Below are positions 35,628 through 43,299 of a DNA stretch of 64,000 bases, in pieces. Each line of letters starts with the position of its first letter. The first letter of the stretch is position 1. The translations under genes and the position numbers were made by a program. The notes below the pieces were generated by a model. That model saw only the letters and a list, made by a program, of their open reading frames with translations, was not told where the DNA came from and ran no database searches. Source of the stretch: Microbacterium luteolum (GTDB lineage: Bacteria > Actinomycetota > Actinomycetes > Actinomycetales > Microbacteriaceae); assembly GCF_039533965.1 (NCBI RefSeq), contig NZ_BAAAUN010000001.1, forward strand, positions 558,001-622,000, given 5' to 3'.

Positions 35628-36498
35628 GGAATCGGCGAACAGCCCCGGCGGCCTCGGCCGGGGTCTCGTAGTGGATGAGATGCCCGACGTGGGCGATCTC
35701 CACCAGCGTCGCGTCGTTGAACAGCGCGGCCAGCGTCCGCTCGGCCTCGATCGGCGTGATGTCGTCGCGCTCGGCGGCGACCAGGAGCGTCGGAACCTCG
35801 ATGTCCGAGGCGAACTCCCGCACGTCGTGCGACACGCTCGCCACGAACGCGTCGCGCAGCACGTCCCGGTCGGAGAACCGCGAGAAGTACGTGTCGTGCT
35901 GGTCGTGGATGAAACGCCGTAGCGCCGCATCCTTCGTCTTCGCCATCGTGATGCTCATCACCCGCACGATGACCCGGTTCCGCAGCAGTGCGGTCCCGAT
36001 CCGCTCCGGAAGGCGGGCACCGAGCGCGTAGTAGAGCACGGCGAGACGCGTCATGAGCCCCTTCGGACCTTCCAGAGCCGGGGCGCCGATCGGATTGAGC
36101 AGGATGAGGCGCGGCGTCGCCAGGCCGCCGGCGACCGCGGCGGCCGTCACGATGGAGCCGAAGGAGTGGCCGAGGATGACAGCTCCCGGCGCGACGGCGG
36201 CGGTGAACTCGGTCAGCCACGCTGCGTACTCGTCGAGGTCGTGCGTGCGTCCGGGAAGCGGCGCGGACTCGCCGAACCCCGGCAGGTCGGGGGCGATCAC
36301 CCGCACCTCGGGAAGGTAGGCGAGCACGGGCTCGAGGCCGTGATGTTCGCCGCGGAAACCGTGCACCGCCACGACGGTGGTGTCGGCATCCGCCGGTCCG
36401 TACTCCCAGTACGCGGTCACGCCGCCGCGCACGGCGACCTCGTGCCGCTGCACCGGCAGGCGGCGGAGTCGGTCGGCGTAGGGCGATGGCACCGTCAT
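35599..36498 (-). CDS. Alpha/beta hydrolase
   Basis: A 299-residue alpha/beta-hydrolase. The nucleophile elbow GHSFGSIV (residues about 110-117) holds the Ser; HGFRGEHHGLEPVLAYL is the HG oxyanion-hole motif near residue 46, and IAHVGHLIHYETP near the C terminus supplies the His. Substrate is not readable; the fold includes haloperoxidase-, lipase- and epoxide-hydrolase-like members. The 3' end overlaps the converging Lrp gene by 29 bp. Confidence 0.88.
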   Translation of the reverse strand: MTVPSPYADRLRRLPVQRHEVAVRGGVTAYWEYGPADADTTVVAVHGFRGEHHGLEPVLAYLPEVRVIAPDLPGFGESAPLPGRTHDLDEYAAWLTEFTAAVAPGAVILGHSFGSIVTAAAVAGGLATPRLILLNPIGAPALEGPKGLMTRLAVLYYALGARLPERIGTALLRNRVIVRVMSITMAKTKDAALRRFIHDQHDTYFSRFSDRDVLRDAFVASVSHDVREFASDIEVPTLLVAAERDDITPIEAERTLAALFNDATLVEIAHVGHLIHYETPAEAAGAVRRFLRIPVARGR

Positions 36499-36564
36499 GC
36501 TCCGAGTCTACGAGCCGCAGTGCGCCTTCTCCTGAATGTCTGACGGCGGCTCTACGGTGAAGGC

Positions 36565-37290
36565 ATGTCACCCGGTCCTGCGCTTCCCGCCTGGCTCACC
36601 CGTGTCGCGGTGTTCGACCTGGAGACGACCGGCATCGATGTCGCCTCCGACCGCGTGGTCACCGCTCACGTCGGGGTCCTCGATGCTGAGGGACGACAGA
36701 TCGCGGCGCGCTCCTGGCTCGCCGACCCGGGGATCGTGATTCCCGACGGCGCGACGGCGGTGCACGGCATCACCACCGGATACGCACGCGAGTACGGCCG
36801 CCCCGCAGGCGAGGTCATCGCCGAGGTCACGTCCGCCCTGCGCTCCCTCCTCGATCAGGGCGTGCCGGTCGTCGCCTATAACGCCGCCTACGACTTCTCC
36901 CTGCTCGCCCATGACGCCACCAGGCACGGGATCGAACCGCTCGTCGATCCCGCCCCCGTGATAGATCCCTTCGTCATCGACAAGGCCTACGACCGCTACC
37001 GTCGTGGCAAACGCACCCTCGAGGTCGTCGCCGAGCACTACGCCGTCCCTCTCGACGATGCGCATGAGGCGTCGGCCGATGCGATCGCCGCCGGGCGGGT
37101 GGCTCAGGCGCTCGCGCGCCAATTCTCGCTGCCGCCGACGCTGACCGAACTGCACACCCGTCAGATCGGCTGGGCCCGCTCGCAGGCCGCGAGCCTGACG
37201 GAGTACTTCATCAGCGTCGGCCGACTCGAGCCCGAAGAGCACCTCGACGGCAGCTGGCCCGTGCGCGCCTCTCCTCCGACGACGGATTGA
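36565..37290 (+). CDS. DnaQ-like 3'-5' exonuclease domain protein
   Basis: A 241-residue protein with the DEDDh exonuclease fold: motif I VFDLETTGID near residues 12-21, motif II AYNAAYDFSLLAHD near 102-115, and motif III HEASADAIAAGRVA near 168-181. It resembles the stand-alone epsilon-like exonucleases of actinobacteria, which proofread or degrade single-stranded nucleic acid. The N-terminal MSPGPALPAWLTRVAVFDLE leads directly into the domain. Transcribed alone; the following AraC gene has its own ribosome site. Confidence 0.88.
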   Translation: MSPGPALPAWLTRVAVFDLETTGIDVASDRVVTAHVGVLDAEGRQIAARSWLADPGIVIPDGATAVHGITTGYAREYGRPAGEVIAEVTSALRSLLDQGVPVVAYNAAYDFSLLAHDATRHGIEPLVDPAPVIDPFVIDKAYDRYRRGKRTLEVVAEHYAVPLDDAHEASADAIAAGRVAQALARQFSLPPTLTELHTRQIGWARSQAASLTEYFISVGRLEPEEHLDGSWPVRASPPTTD

Positions 37291-37382
37291 GCGTCTCGGT
37301 CGTGCGGGTTCTTCCCACGCGTCCGGTTCGACTACTCTCCACACTGGCGCCCATTTCGCGCGGTGTGAGGAGGAAGCAGGCG

Positions 37383-38342
37383 ATGCAGTTCACGTCCAGG
37401 AACGTCGACGACGTGGAGTCCACCTGGCAGCAGTACGTCCCGTCTGCGGCGCTGCAGAAGGTCGACCCGCAGCGATTCCGGTTCGATTGGCGATCCGCCG
37501 ATCTCGGCAGCGCGACGCTCGTGAGGTACGACCTCGCAGCACAGGTCCACTCCACCGCCGAACCGCGCGACCAGCTCCTGGTGTGCCGCGTCGACTCCGC
37601 CGATGCTCACGTCTGGTCGGACGGGCAGACGCTCGACGCCCGACTCCCCTGGCTGACCGACGGCACACAGGTCCAGGCGCAATGGCACCGCTCGGCGCGC
37701 GTCAGGGCCTTCGTGTTCGACCGCGAGGCGGCGCAGGAGCGCGCCAGGCAGTTCACGGGTGACGACGGGATCGAGCTGCGCGCTCTCGGACTCGCGCCGC
37801 GCTCGGCCGCTGCGGCAGCGCAGTGGGAGCGGATGTTCCACTACCTCGATGCCGCTCTGGGGGATGAGACCGGCGACGACCGCCTGCTCCTGTCCGAGTT
37901 CGAGCGGCACGCGCTGATGATGACGCTGTCCACGTTCCCCACGACGCTGGCGGAGTCGATGCGGCGACCTCCGCAGCGCTCCGGTGCGCCGATGACCGTG
38001 CGGCGCGCCCTCTCCTACATTGACGAGAACGCGCATCTGCCGATCACCGTGGATGACGTCGCGGGCGCGTCCTTCATCTCGACGAGAGGCCTCCAGTACG
38101 CCTTCCGCCGTGCCCTGGACATCACGCCGACCGATGCCCTCCGGCGCGCGCGGCTCGACGGGGCGCGTCGAGATCTCCAGAACGGCGAAGGCGCCTCCGT
38201 CCGCGCGATCGCTCGTCGGTGGGGCTTCAGCCATCCGTCCCGCTTCACCGCGGCCTATCGGGAGGCGTACGGCGAGGCGCCCTCCCTCACCTCGGATCCT
38301 GCTCGCCGCGTGACACCAGGCGAAGACTCTGTTCGTCCGTGA
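37383..38342 (+). CDS. AraC-family transcriptional regulator with cupin-like sensor domain
   Basis: A 319-residue protein. The first 200 residues form a sensor region of AraC-binding-like type (MQFTSRNVDDVESTWQQYVP at the start), the last 100 are two HTH motifs: ITVDDVAGASFISTRGLQYA and VRAIARRWGFSHPSRFTAAY, followed by REAYGEAPS. The ATG at 37383 has AGGAGG nine bases upstream; the open frame further upstream is not coding. The target genes are not obvious from neighbours. Confidence 0.87.
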   Translation: MQFTSRNVDDVESTWQQYVPSAALQKVDPQRFRFDWRSADLGSATLVRYDLAAQVHSTAEPRDQLLVCRVDSADAHVWSDGQTLDARLPWLTDGTQVQAQWHRSARVRAFVFDREAAQERARQFTGDDGIELRALGLAPRSAAAAAQWERMFHYLDAALGDETGDDRLLLSEFERHALMMTLSTFPTTLAESMRRPPQRSGAPMTVRRALSYIDENAHLPITVDDVAGASFISTRGLQYAFRRALDITPTDALRRARLDGARRDLQNGEGASVRAIARRWGFSHPSRFTAAYREAYGEAPSLTSDPARRVTPGEDSVRP

Positions 38343-38486
38343 CGGCGGGTTCCGATCCATGGCGGGGAGGGTCTCGCGCGTTGACTAGAGTTCAACCATC
38401 CCCCGACCGCCCGTCGGTCCGCACTGCCGTCCCCGAGGAGTTCCATGAGCCACGCGCCCGTCATCTCTCGAGACGCCTGCTGACAG
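38343..38486 (+). other. Leader region of the DUF7882 gene
   Basis: This 144-bp gap holds TAGAGT at 38385-38390, a possible -10 element, and a short open frame at 38445-38483 with a GAGGAG ribosome site. No hairpin terminator for the preceding AraC gene is visible. Confidence 0.4.
38445..38483 (+). CDS. Putative 12-residue leader peptide MSHAPVISRDAC
   Basis: An ATG with GAGGAG six bases upstream opens a 13-codon frame ending in a Cys codon and TGA, only three bases before the ATG of the DUF7882 gene. The main gene itself has no ribosome site of its own in that position, so translation would depend on termination of this upstream frame. Such short frames can regulate translation in actinobacteria, but this could also be chance. 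Confidence 0.35.
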   Translation: MSHAPVISRDAC

Positions 38487-38804
38487 ATGGGAAGCCTCTA
38501 CTACGGCGATGCCCAGGATCCGATCCAGATCGAGGACCGCGCGCTCGCCCATCTCAAGGTCGTGATCGCCACCAAACTCCGGCGCAATGAGAGCTTCACG
38601 CTGTCGTGGCGACACCCGGAGGGCGACGCGCCCGGACGCTCGACCCTCTGGCTGCACCCCTCGATCCCGCTCCGCTTCGTCTTCCAGGAGCCGGAGACCC
38701 CGGAGCTCAGCCGCAGCTGGATCGAGGATCTCGCGCACTCCGCGAACTCGAGCGGCGGGATCACGCTCGTCGACGAGCACCTCGAGAGCGCTGCCACCGA
38801 CTGA
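38487..38804 (+). CDS. DUF7882-like small protein
   Basis: A 105-residue protein beginning MGSLYYGDAQDPIQIEDRAL, with a WRHPEGDAPGRSTLWLHPSI core and FVFQEPETPELSRSWIEDLA. Proteins of this kind are common and restricted mainly to Microbacteriaceae; the function is not known to me. Often mis-named DNA ligase in annotations, but no ligase motif is present. No ribosome site is visible just before its ATG, only the upstream 12-residue frame. Confidence 0.75.
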   Translation: MGSLYYGDAQDPIQIEDRALAHLKVVIATKLRRNESFTLSWRHPEGDAPGRSTLWLHPSIPLRFVFQEPETPELSRSWIEDLAHSANSSGGITLVDEHLESAATD

Positions 38805-38820
38805 CGGCCGGTACCGATGG

Positions 38821-38894
38821 TAGGGCGGGCGGGACTTGAACCCGCGATCGTTGGGTTATGAGCCCACTGCCTTAACCAGCTTGGCCACCGCCCC
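38821..38894 (-). tRNA. tRNA with CAT anticodon (tRNA-Met; identity not certain)
   Basis: Cloverleaf with acceptor GGGGCGG/CCGCCCT (G1-T72), D arm GCC...GGC, anticodon stem GTGGG/CCCAA with loop CTCATAA (CAT at 38858-38860, reading the minus strand), T arm GCGGGTTCAAGTCCCGC, discriminator A at 38821, and CCA encoded at 38818-38820. The anticodon could be elongator Met or lysidine-modified Ile2; the three G-C pairs next to the loop resemble initiator tRNA but the acceptor is paired. It follows the carbonic anhydrase gene by about 30 bp. Confidence 0.93.
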
Positions 38895-38925
38895 GTACAC
38901 GTTCCAGCCTAGCGGCCGGTCCGGG

Positions 38926-39462
38926 TCACACCGGAGACGCGGCGGCGTGGGTCTGCAGGTGACCCAGGTAGATCTCGGCGTTGGCGATCAACCCGGCGCG
39001 CTCCTCTTCGCTGAGCGACCGGCGCACCTTCGCGGGGACGCCGGCGACGAGGGAACCTGCCGGGACCTCCGTCCCGCCGAGCACGACGGCGCCGCCCGCG
39101 ATCAGGCATCCTTCGCCGATCACCGCGCCGCTGAGGATCACCGATCCCATCCCGACGAGCGAGCCGTCGCCGATGGTGCAGCCGTGCACGACGGCGTTGT
39201 GTCCGATCGACACCTTCGAGCCCACGACGACGGGGTGCCCGGAATCCACGTGCACCGACACGTTGTCCTGCACATTGCTGCCCGGCCCGATGACGATCCC
39301 GGCGGAGTCGCCGCGCAGCACCGCGTTGTACCAGACGCTGGCGCCCGCCGCGAGGGAGACGTCGCCGACGATGCGCGCACCCGCCGCGACGAACGCGGAG
39401 GCATCGATCGACGGGGTGCCGTCCGGCAGGGAGAGAACGGAGGCGTCGGAGGCGATGGTCAT
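38926..39462 (-). CDS. Gamma-class carbonic anhydrase family protein
   Basis: A 178-residue left-handed beta-helix protein with hexapeptide repeats (GASVWYNAVLRGDSAGIVIG, GSNVQDNVSVHVDSGHPVVV, HNAVVHGCTIGDGSLVGMGS). The metal ligands of gamma carbonic anhydrases appear as NVSVHVD, HNAVVHG with His pairs. It could hydrate CO2 or be an acyltransferase relative; the metal-site His pattern supports the former. Its ATG is the first base of a DtxR-like box shared with dps, so iron regulation is possible. Confidence 0.87.
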   Translation of the reverse strand: MTIASDASVLSLPDGTPSIDASAFVAAGARIVGDVSLAAGASVWYNAVLRGDSAGIVIGPGSNVQDNVSVHVDSGHPVVVGSKVSIGHNAVVHGCTIGDGSLVGMGSVILSGAVIGEGCLIAGGAVVLGGTEVPAGSLVAGVPAKVRRSLSEEERAGLIANAEIYLGHLQTHAAASPV

Positions 39463-39480
39463 GAGGTGAGACTACCCTCA
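39462..39480. promoter_or_regulatory. DtxR/IdeR-type iron box candidate, TGAGGTGAGACTACCCTCA
   Basis: This 19-mer matches the DtxR/IdeR consensus TTAGGTTAGGCTAACCTAA at 14 positions and fits the general pattern TNAGGTNAGNCTNNCCTNA throughout. It lies in the divergent gap between the gamma carbonic anhydrase (overlapping its start codon) and dps. Iron boxes near ferritin-like genes are known targets of DtxR/IdeR in other actinobacteria. Confidence 0.55.
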
Positions 39481-39506
39481 CTTCCGCGGAATCACGCGGA
39501 AGTGAG
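39477..39506. promoter_or_regulatory. Perfect 12-bp inverted repeat upstream of dps
   Basis: Arms 39477-39488 (CTCACTTCCGCG) and 39495-39506 are exact complements around a six-base loop. It overlaps the iron box by four bases and lies 87 bp upstream of the dps ATG. In a divergent gap it is more likely a regulator site or 5' RNA hairpin than a terminator. Confidence 0.45.
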
Positions 39507-39592
39507 CCGAGCCTCAGCTTGCTTGCGGAATGTCTGAGCGTGAGTAGCGTTGTCTTCAACAGATACGAGATTTCGCTTTTGAGGAGCAGAAG

Positions 39593-40078
39593 ATGAGCAA
39601 GGCACAGACCGTTTCCACCACCGCCGTCGACCCGACCGTCGCCGCCGGCGCCGCGCAGTTCCTCTCCCCCGTCGTCCTCGGCCTCCAGGCGCTGACCGTC
39701 AACGGCAAGCAGGCCCACTGGCACGTGCGCGGCGCGAACTTCGTCGGCGTCCACGAGCTGCTCGACACGATCGTCGCGCACGCCGGCGACTTCGCCGACA
39801 CCGCCGCAGAGCGCATCGTCGCCCTCGGACTTCCGATCGACGCGCGCGTGAGCGCCGTCGCGGCGAAGGCCGGAGCGACCGGCGTCCCCGCCGGCTTCAC
39901 GCAGTCCGATGAGCTGATCCGTGCGGTCATCGCCGACATCGACGCGATCCTCGTCGACGTCCGCGCCGCCGTCGACGGCCTCGACGAGGTCGACCTGACG
40001 AGCCAGGACGTCGCGATCGAGATCCAGCGCGGTCTCGACAAGGACCGCTGGTTCCTCGTCTCGCACATCGCGGCCTGA
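39593..40078 (+). CDS. dps: Dps family DNA-binding ferritin-like protein
   Basis: A 161-residue four-helix Dps. The ferroxidase ligands are on GKQAHWHVRGANFVGVHELL (His) and HAGDFADTAAER (Asp/Glu), residues about 37-73. Dps forms a dodecamer that oxidises and stores iron and protects DNA. It has GAGGAG before the ATG, a strong terminator after the stop, and a DtxR-like box in its upstream region. The N-terminal tail is short, with few Lys/Arg, so DNA binding may be weak. Confidence 0.94.
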   Translation: MSKAQTVSTTAVDPTVAAGAAQFLSPVVLGLQALTVNGKQAHWHVRGANFVGVHELLDTIVAHAGDFADTAAERIVALGLPIDARVSAVAAKAGATGVPAGFTQSDELIRAVIADIDAILVDVRAAVDGLDEVDLTSQDVAIEIQRGLDKDRWFLVSHIAA

Positions 40079-40087
40079 CCACCATCA

Positions 40088-40128
40088 CGAAAGGGCGGGA
40101 CTCGGGATCACCGAGTCCCGCCCTTTCG
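40088..40128. terminator. Perfect 18-bp hairpin terminator between dps and the amidohydrolase
   Basis: Arms 40088-40105 and 40111-40128 (CGAAAGGGCGGGACTCGG and its complement) enclose the five-base loop GATCA. It is nine bases after the dps stop and just beyond the amidohydrolase stop at 40142, so it can act in both directions. The longest perfect stem in the window. Confidence 0.87.
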
Positions 40129-40141
40129 CGTGCGGCGGCCT

Positions 40142-41638
40142 CTACCGCGTGTGCGTGACGCGACCGGCGAGAAGCGTCGCGACGACCGGCATCTCACGCA
40201 GACGCGCCGCCGTCGCCGTACGCGGATCCTCGCCGCAGAGCACGATGTCCGCCGGCTCTCCGGGGCGGAGCGTGGAGCGCACGCTCGCCTCGATCGCCTG
40301 GTCGACGGTCAGGGACTCCTCCGGATGCCACGGGGCTCGGTCATCGTCGGTCCGGGCCACGGCCGCAGAGATCGCCTGCCAGGGGTCGAGTTCTGCCACG
40401 GGGGCATCCGAGCCGAATCGGAGTTCCGCTCCGGCGTTACGCAAGGACGCGAGCGGGTAGCTGATCGCCGTCTGCTCCGCCCAGTGCTTCGCGACGAGAT
40501 CGCGGTCGTCGATCGCATGCTGGGGTTGCACGCTCGCGGCGATGCCGAGCCGCGCGAACCGGGCGAGATCCGCGTGTCGCACGAGCTGCGCGTGCTCGAT
40601 GGTTCCGACGGCGCCGGAGACCGTGAACGCATCGAGCGCCGAGGTGATCGCTCGGTCGCCGATCGCGTGCACAGCGACGGCCAGGCCGGCACCGGTGGCC
40701 CGGGTCAGCAGTTCCACGAGCGCATCCGGCGGAACGGTCAGCATCCCGAAGTTGTGCGGATCACCGGGATACGCGTGCGAACAGGCGGCCGTCCTGGTGC
40801 CGAGCGAGCCGTCGGTGATGACCTTGAGGGACCCCACCCGGATGAGCCCGCGCCCCGTCTCCGGACTGTCCGGGTGTTCGTGCAACTCCCCCGTCTGGAG
40901 ACCGGACGAGATCGCTCGATCGAGGTCGAACGGGTACATCGCGAATTCCACACGGTGCGCGGCGAAACCGGCTTCGACACGTCGGGGCCAGGCGTCGGCG
41001 TTCCATGCCATATCGAAGTCGACGAGTCCGGTGATCCCTCGCGCCGCCGCACGGTCACCGGCGCTCTGCACCGCCCGGTCGCCGTGTGGGGGATCGGCGG
41101 CGTTGAGACGCCGGGAGATCTCGAAGGCGTCCTCCTCACGCAGAATTCCGTCGGGGCTCCGGAAGCTCTCACGGGCGAGGGCGGCAGAGTTCAGCCAGAC
41201 GCTGTGCACATCGGCGTTGATCAGATAGGTCGGCACGGCTCCTGTCGCGGCATCCAGCATCTCGAGCGACGGCAGGTCTGTCCAGAGCGCGTCCCGGAAG
41301 CCGCTGCCCACGCGTCGTCCGTCCGAGAGCGGCCGCACATCGCTCATGAGGCGTGCCGCGGCCGCCGCCGAGTCCGCCGATCCGAGGGGCGCGCGCTCTT
41401 CGGCCAGCGCCCACTGCACGGTGTGCACGTGATTGTCCCAAAGCCCCGGAACCGCCCAGGCTCCGTCCGCGTCCAGGACCTCGCCTCGCGCACGGAGCGC
41501 TCCGGTCGGAGCGATATCGGCGATGCGCCCGTCCTCGATCAGGATGTCGACGGGTTCGTCGTCGATCAGGAACTCGCGGCCGGGGCCAGCGATCCGCACG
41601 GCTCGCACGGTGTCGACGACCGTCTCCCGCGCGGTCAA
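40142..41638 (-). CDS. Amidohydrolase family protein (YtcJ-like)
   Basis: A 498-residue metal-dependent hydrolase. The first metal site is GLWDNHVHTVQWAL near residues 67-80 (HxH), VDFDMAWNADAWPRRVEAGF and VAVHAIGDRAI supply later ligands, and RFGSDAPVAELDPW ends the fold. The TTG start at 41638 overlaps the stop of the PaiB gene (TTGA) and has GGGAG seven bases upstream, so the pair is coupled. Substrate unknown; the YtcJ branch acts on amides or imines. Confidence 0.88.
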   Translation of the reverse strand: MTARETVVDTVRAVRIAGPGREFLIDDEPVDILIEDGRIADIAPTGALRARGEVLDADGAWAVPGLWDNHVHTVQWALAEERAPLGSADSAAAAARLMSDVRPLSDGRRVGSGFRDALWTDLPSLEMLDAATGAVPTYLINADVHSVWLNSAALARESFRSPDGILREEDAFEISRRLNAADPPHGDRAVQSAGDRAAARGITGLVDFDMAWNADAWPRRVEAGFAAHRVEFAMYPFDLDRAISSGLQTGELHEHPDSPETGRGLIRVGSLKVITDGSLGTRTAACSHAYPGDPHNFGMLTVPPDALVELLTRATGAGLAVAVHAIGDRAITSALDAFTVSGAVGTIEHAQLVRHADLARFARLGIAASVQPQHAIDDRDLVAKHWAEQTAISYPLASLRNAGAELRFGSDAPVAELDPWQAISAAVARTDDDRAPWHPEESLTVDQAIEASVRSTLRPGEPADIVLCGEDPRTATAARLREMPVVATLLAGRVTHTR

Positions 41639-42276
41639 CGCGACGCTCCCGTGCGCGCGTCCTGCGCACGGCGCATCTCCGCGGCGAGCTCGCGGTTGGC
41701 GTAGGGCCCGTCTTCCGACAGCGCGGATATCACGGCCTCGATCGTCTCGGCGGGCTTGTTCTGACTCAGCTTCCGCTTGGCGACCAGCCGCGTCGGCGTC
41801 AGCCGGAACCCGACCGTCCCCGCGGCCAGGCGCTGCACGAAAGCGGGGTCGTTCGGCCGCTCCCACATCAGGCGCGGATCCGGCATCCGCTCCTCGAAGC
41901 GGCGCACCAGGCGATCGAGCACCTCGAGGTTCTCCTCGTCGCTCAGGATCTCCGGCACTCCGGAGAGGTGCACGGCCGTGTAGTTCCAGGTCGGGACCGC
42001 CTGCACGTCGCCGTACCACCCGGGCGACACGTAGCCGTGCGGGCCCTGGAAGACCACCAGGAGCTCACGCTCCCCCATACCGTGGATGAGGTCATCGGGC
42101 CGGCCGACATGGCCCACGACCGTGAGGTCGTCCCGCGTTTCGTCCAGCAGAACCACGTAGTGCGAGGCGACGAGCCCGTCGCTCCCCGCGCTGACGATGT
42201 TCGCCCACGGATTCGCGTCGATCACTCGACGCATCTCGGTGACGTCGGCCAGCGTGAAGCTCGGATTCTGTCGCAT
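41635..42276 (-). CDS. PaiB-like FMN-binding negative transcriptional regulator
   Basis: A 213-residue protein with the PaiB pattern: DANPWANIVSAGSDGLVASH near 19-38, DDLIHGMGERELLVVFQGPH near 63-82, and VPTWNYTAVHLSG. PaiB proteins bind FMN, and in Bacillus one represses sporulation and protease genes; target genes here are unknown. It lies between the Nei glycosylase and the amidohydrolase on one strand, and the next gene starts within its stop codon. Confidence 0.85.
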   Translation of the reverse strand: MRQNPSFTLADVTEMRRVIDANPWANIVSAGSDGLVASHYVVLLDETRDDLTVVGHVGRPDDLIHGMGERELLVVFQGPHGYVSPGWYGDVQAVPTWNYTAVHLSGVPEILSDEENLEVLDRLVRRFEERMPDPRLMWERPNDPAFVQRLAAGTVGFRLTPTRLVAKRKLSQNKPAETIEAVISALSEDGPYANRELAAEMRRAQDARTGASR

Positions 42277-42299
42277 GAATCCAGCCTAGAGCGGGACCG

Positions 42300-43298
42300 T
42301 CACGCCTGGCAGCGAGGACACCAGTACAGCTTGCGCGCACCGATCTCCTCGAGGGCGATCTCCGTGCCGCACACCCGACAGGGCAGACCAGCGCGGTGAT
42401 AGACCCAGTGGCGGTCGTCCCTGCTCGCCATGGCCGCCCGGTACTCGTCCGGCGAGAGGTCGTCCATGGTCATCATCTGACCGGTCTCGACGCCGATCGC
42501 GAGCAGCCGCACCCAGTCGTGCCACAGGGCGCGGACGATCTCCTCCGGCACGTCGCGTCCCGGCGTGTGCGGGTTCAGGCGCTGACGGTAGAGCATCTCC
42601 GCGCGGTAGACGTTGCCGATGCCGCTCACGACCGACTGATCCATCAGCAGCAGGGCGATGACGGTCTGCGTCTTGGCGACGGCGCGGACGAACCGCTCCT
42701 CGTTCTCCACCGGATCGCCGACGAGAGGATCGGGGCCGAGTTTCGCGACGGTGGCGAGCATCTCCTCCGGTGTCTGCAGCACACAGGCCGTCGGTCCGCG
42801 CAGGTCGGCAGCGGTGATGTCGGTCATGAGACGCAGCCGCACCTGGCCCACGATCGGCGGCGGCCAGTCCATGCCCTCGTCCGCGAGCCCCTTCGTCTGC
42901 TCAGACATCCGTACATGCACGCGTGTGCGCCGCGGTGCGCCGATCGAGGAGAGCGAGTTCTCCCCCGCGTCGTCGAGGATCGGCTCGTCCAGCACCGTGC
43001 CGCGCTGATTCGTCTGCCCCATGCGCCCGTTCGCGGAAGCGATCGTGGGGTCGAGCAGGATCTCTCCCGCGAAGTCCCAGGCCCCGTAGAGGCCCAGATG
43101 CACCCGCAGCCAGAGGTCGCCCTCGGTCTCGAGGAACATCTGCTTGCCGACGGCCTTGACGCTCACGGCTGCCCGCCCGTCGAGGACGGCCGCGCCCTCG
43201 GCGAAACGGCCCTGCGGGCTCGAAGCGTGCAGCGTCTTCCCGACGAAGTTCCGGTCGAACTGCCGGGCGATGCGATGGACGGAATGCCCCTCAGGCAT
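42300..43298 (-). CDS. nei: Endonuclease VIII-like DNA glycosylase (Fpg/Nei family)
   Basis: A 332-residue base-excision glycosylase. It starts MPEGHSVHRIARQFD, giving the catalytic N-terminal Pro and Glu3; DQSVVSGIGNVYRAEMLYRQ holds the helix-two-turn-helix, and the C-terminal zinc finger is CRVCG...YWCPRCQ. It would excise oxidised bases. PEGH at the N terminus is typical of actinobacterial Nei2-type enzymes. It follows rpiB with one base between, the order rpiB-nei that also occurs in Mycobacterium (Rv2465c-Rv2464c). Confidence 0.93.
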   Translation of the reverse strand: MPEGHSVHRIARQFDRNFVGKTLHASSPQGRFAEGAAVLDGRAAVSVKAVGKQMFLETEGDLWLRVHLGLYGAWDFAGEILLDPTIASANGRMGQTNQRGTVLDEPILDDAGENSLSSIGAPRRTRVHVRMSEQTKGLADEGMDWPPPIVGQVRLRLMTDITAADLRGPTACVLQTPEEMLATVAKLGPDPLVGDPVENEERFVRAVAKTQTVIALLLMDQSVVSGIGNVYRAEMLYRQRLNPHTPGRDVPEEIVRALWHDWVRLLAIGVETGQMMTMDDLSPDEYRAAMASRDDRHWVYHRAGLPCRVCGTEIALEEIGARKLYWCPRCQA

Positions 43299-43299
43299 G

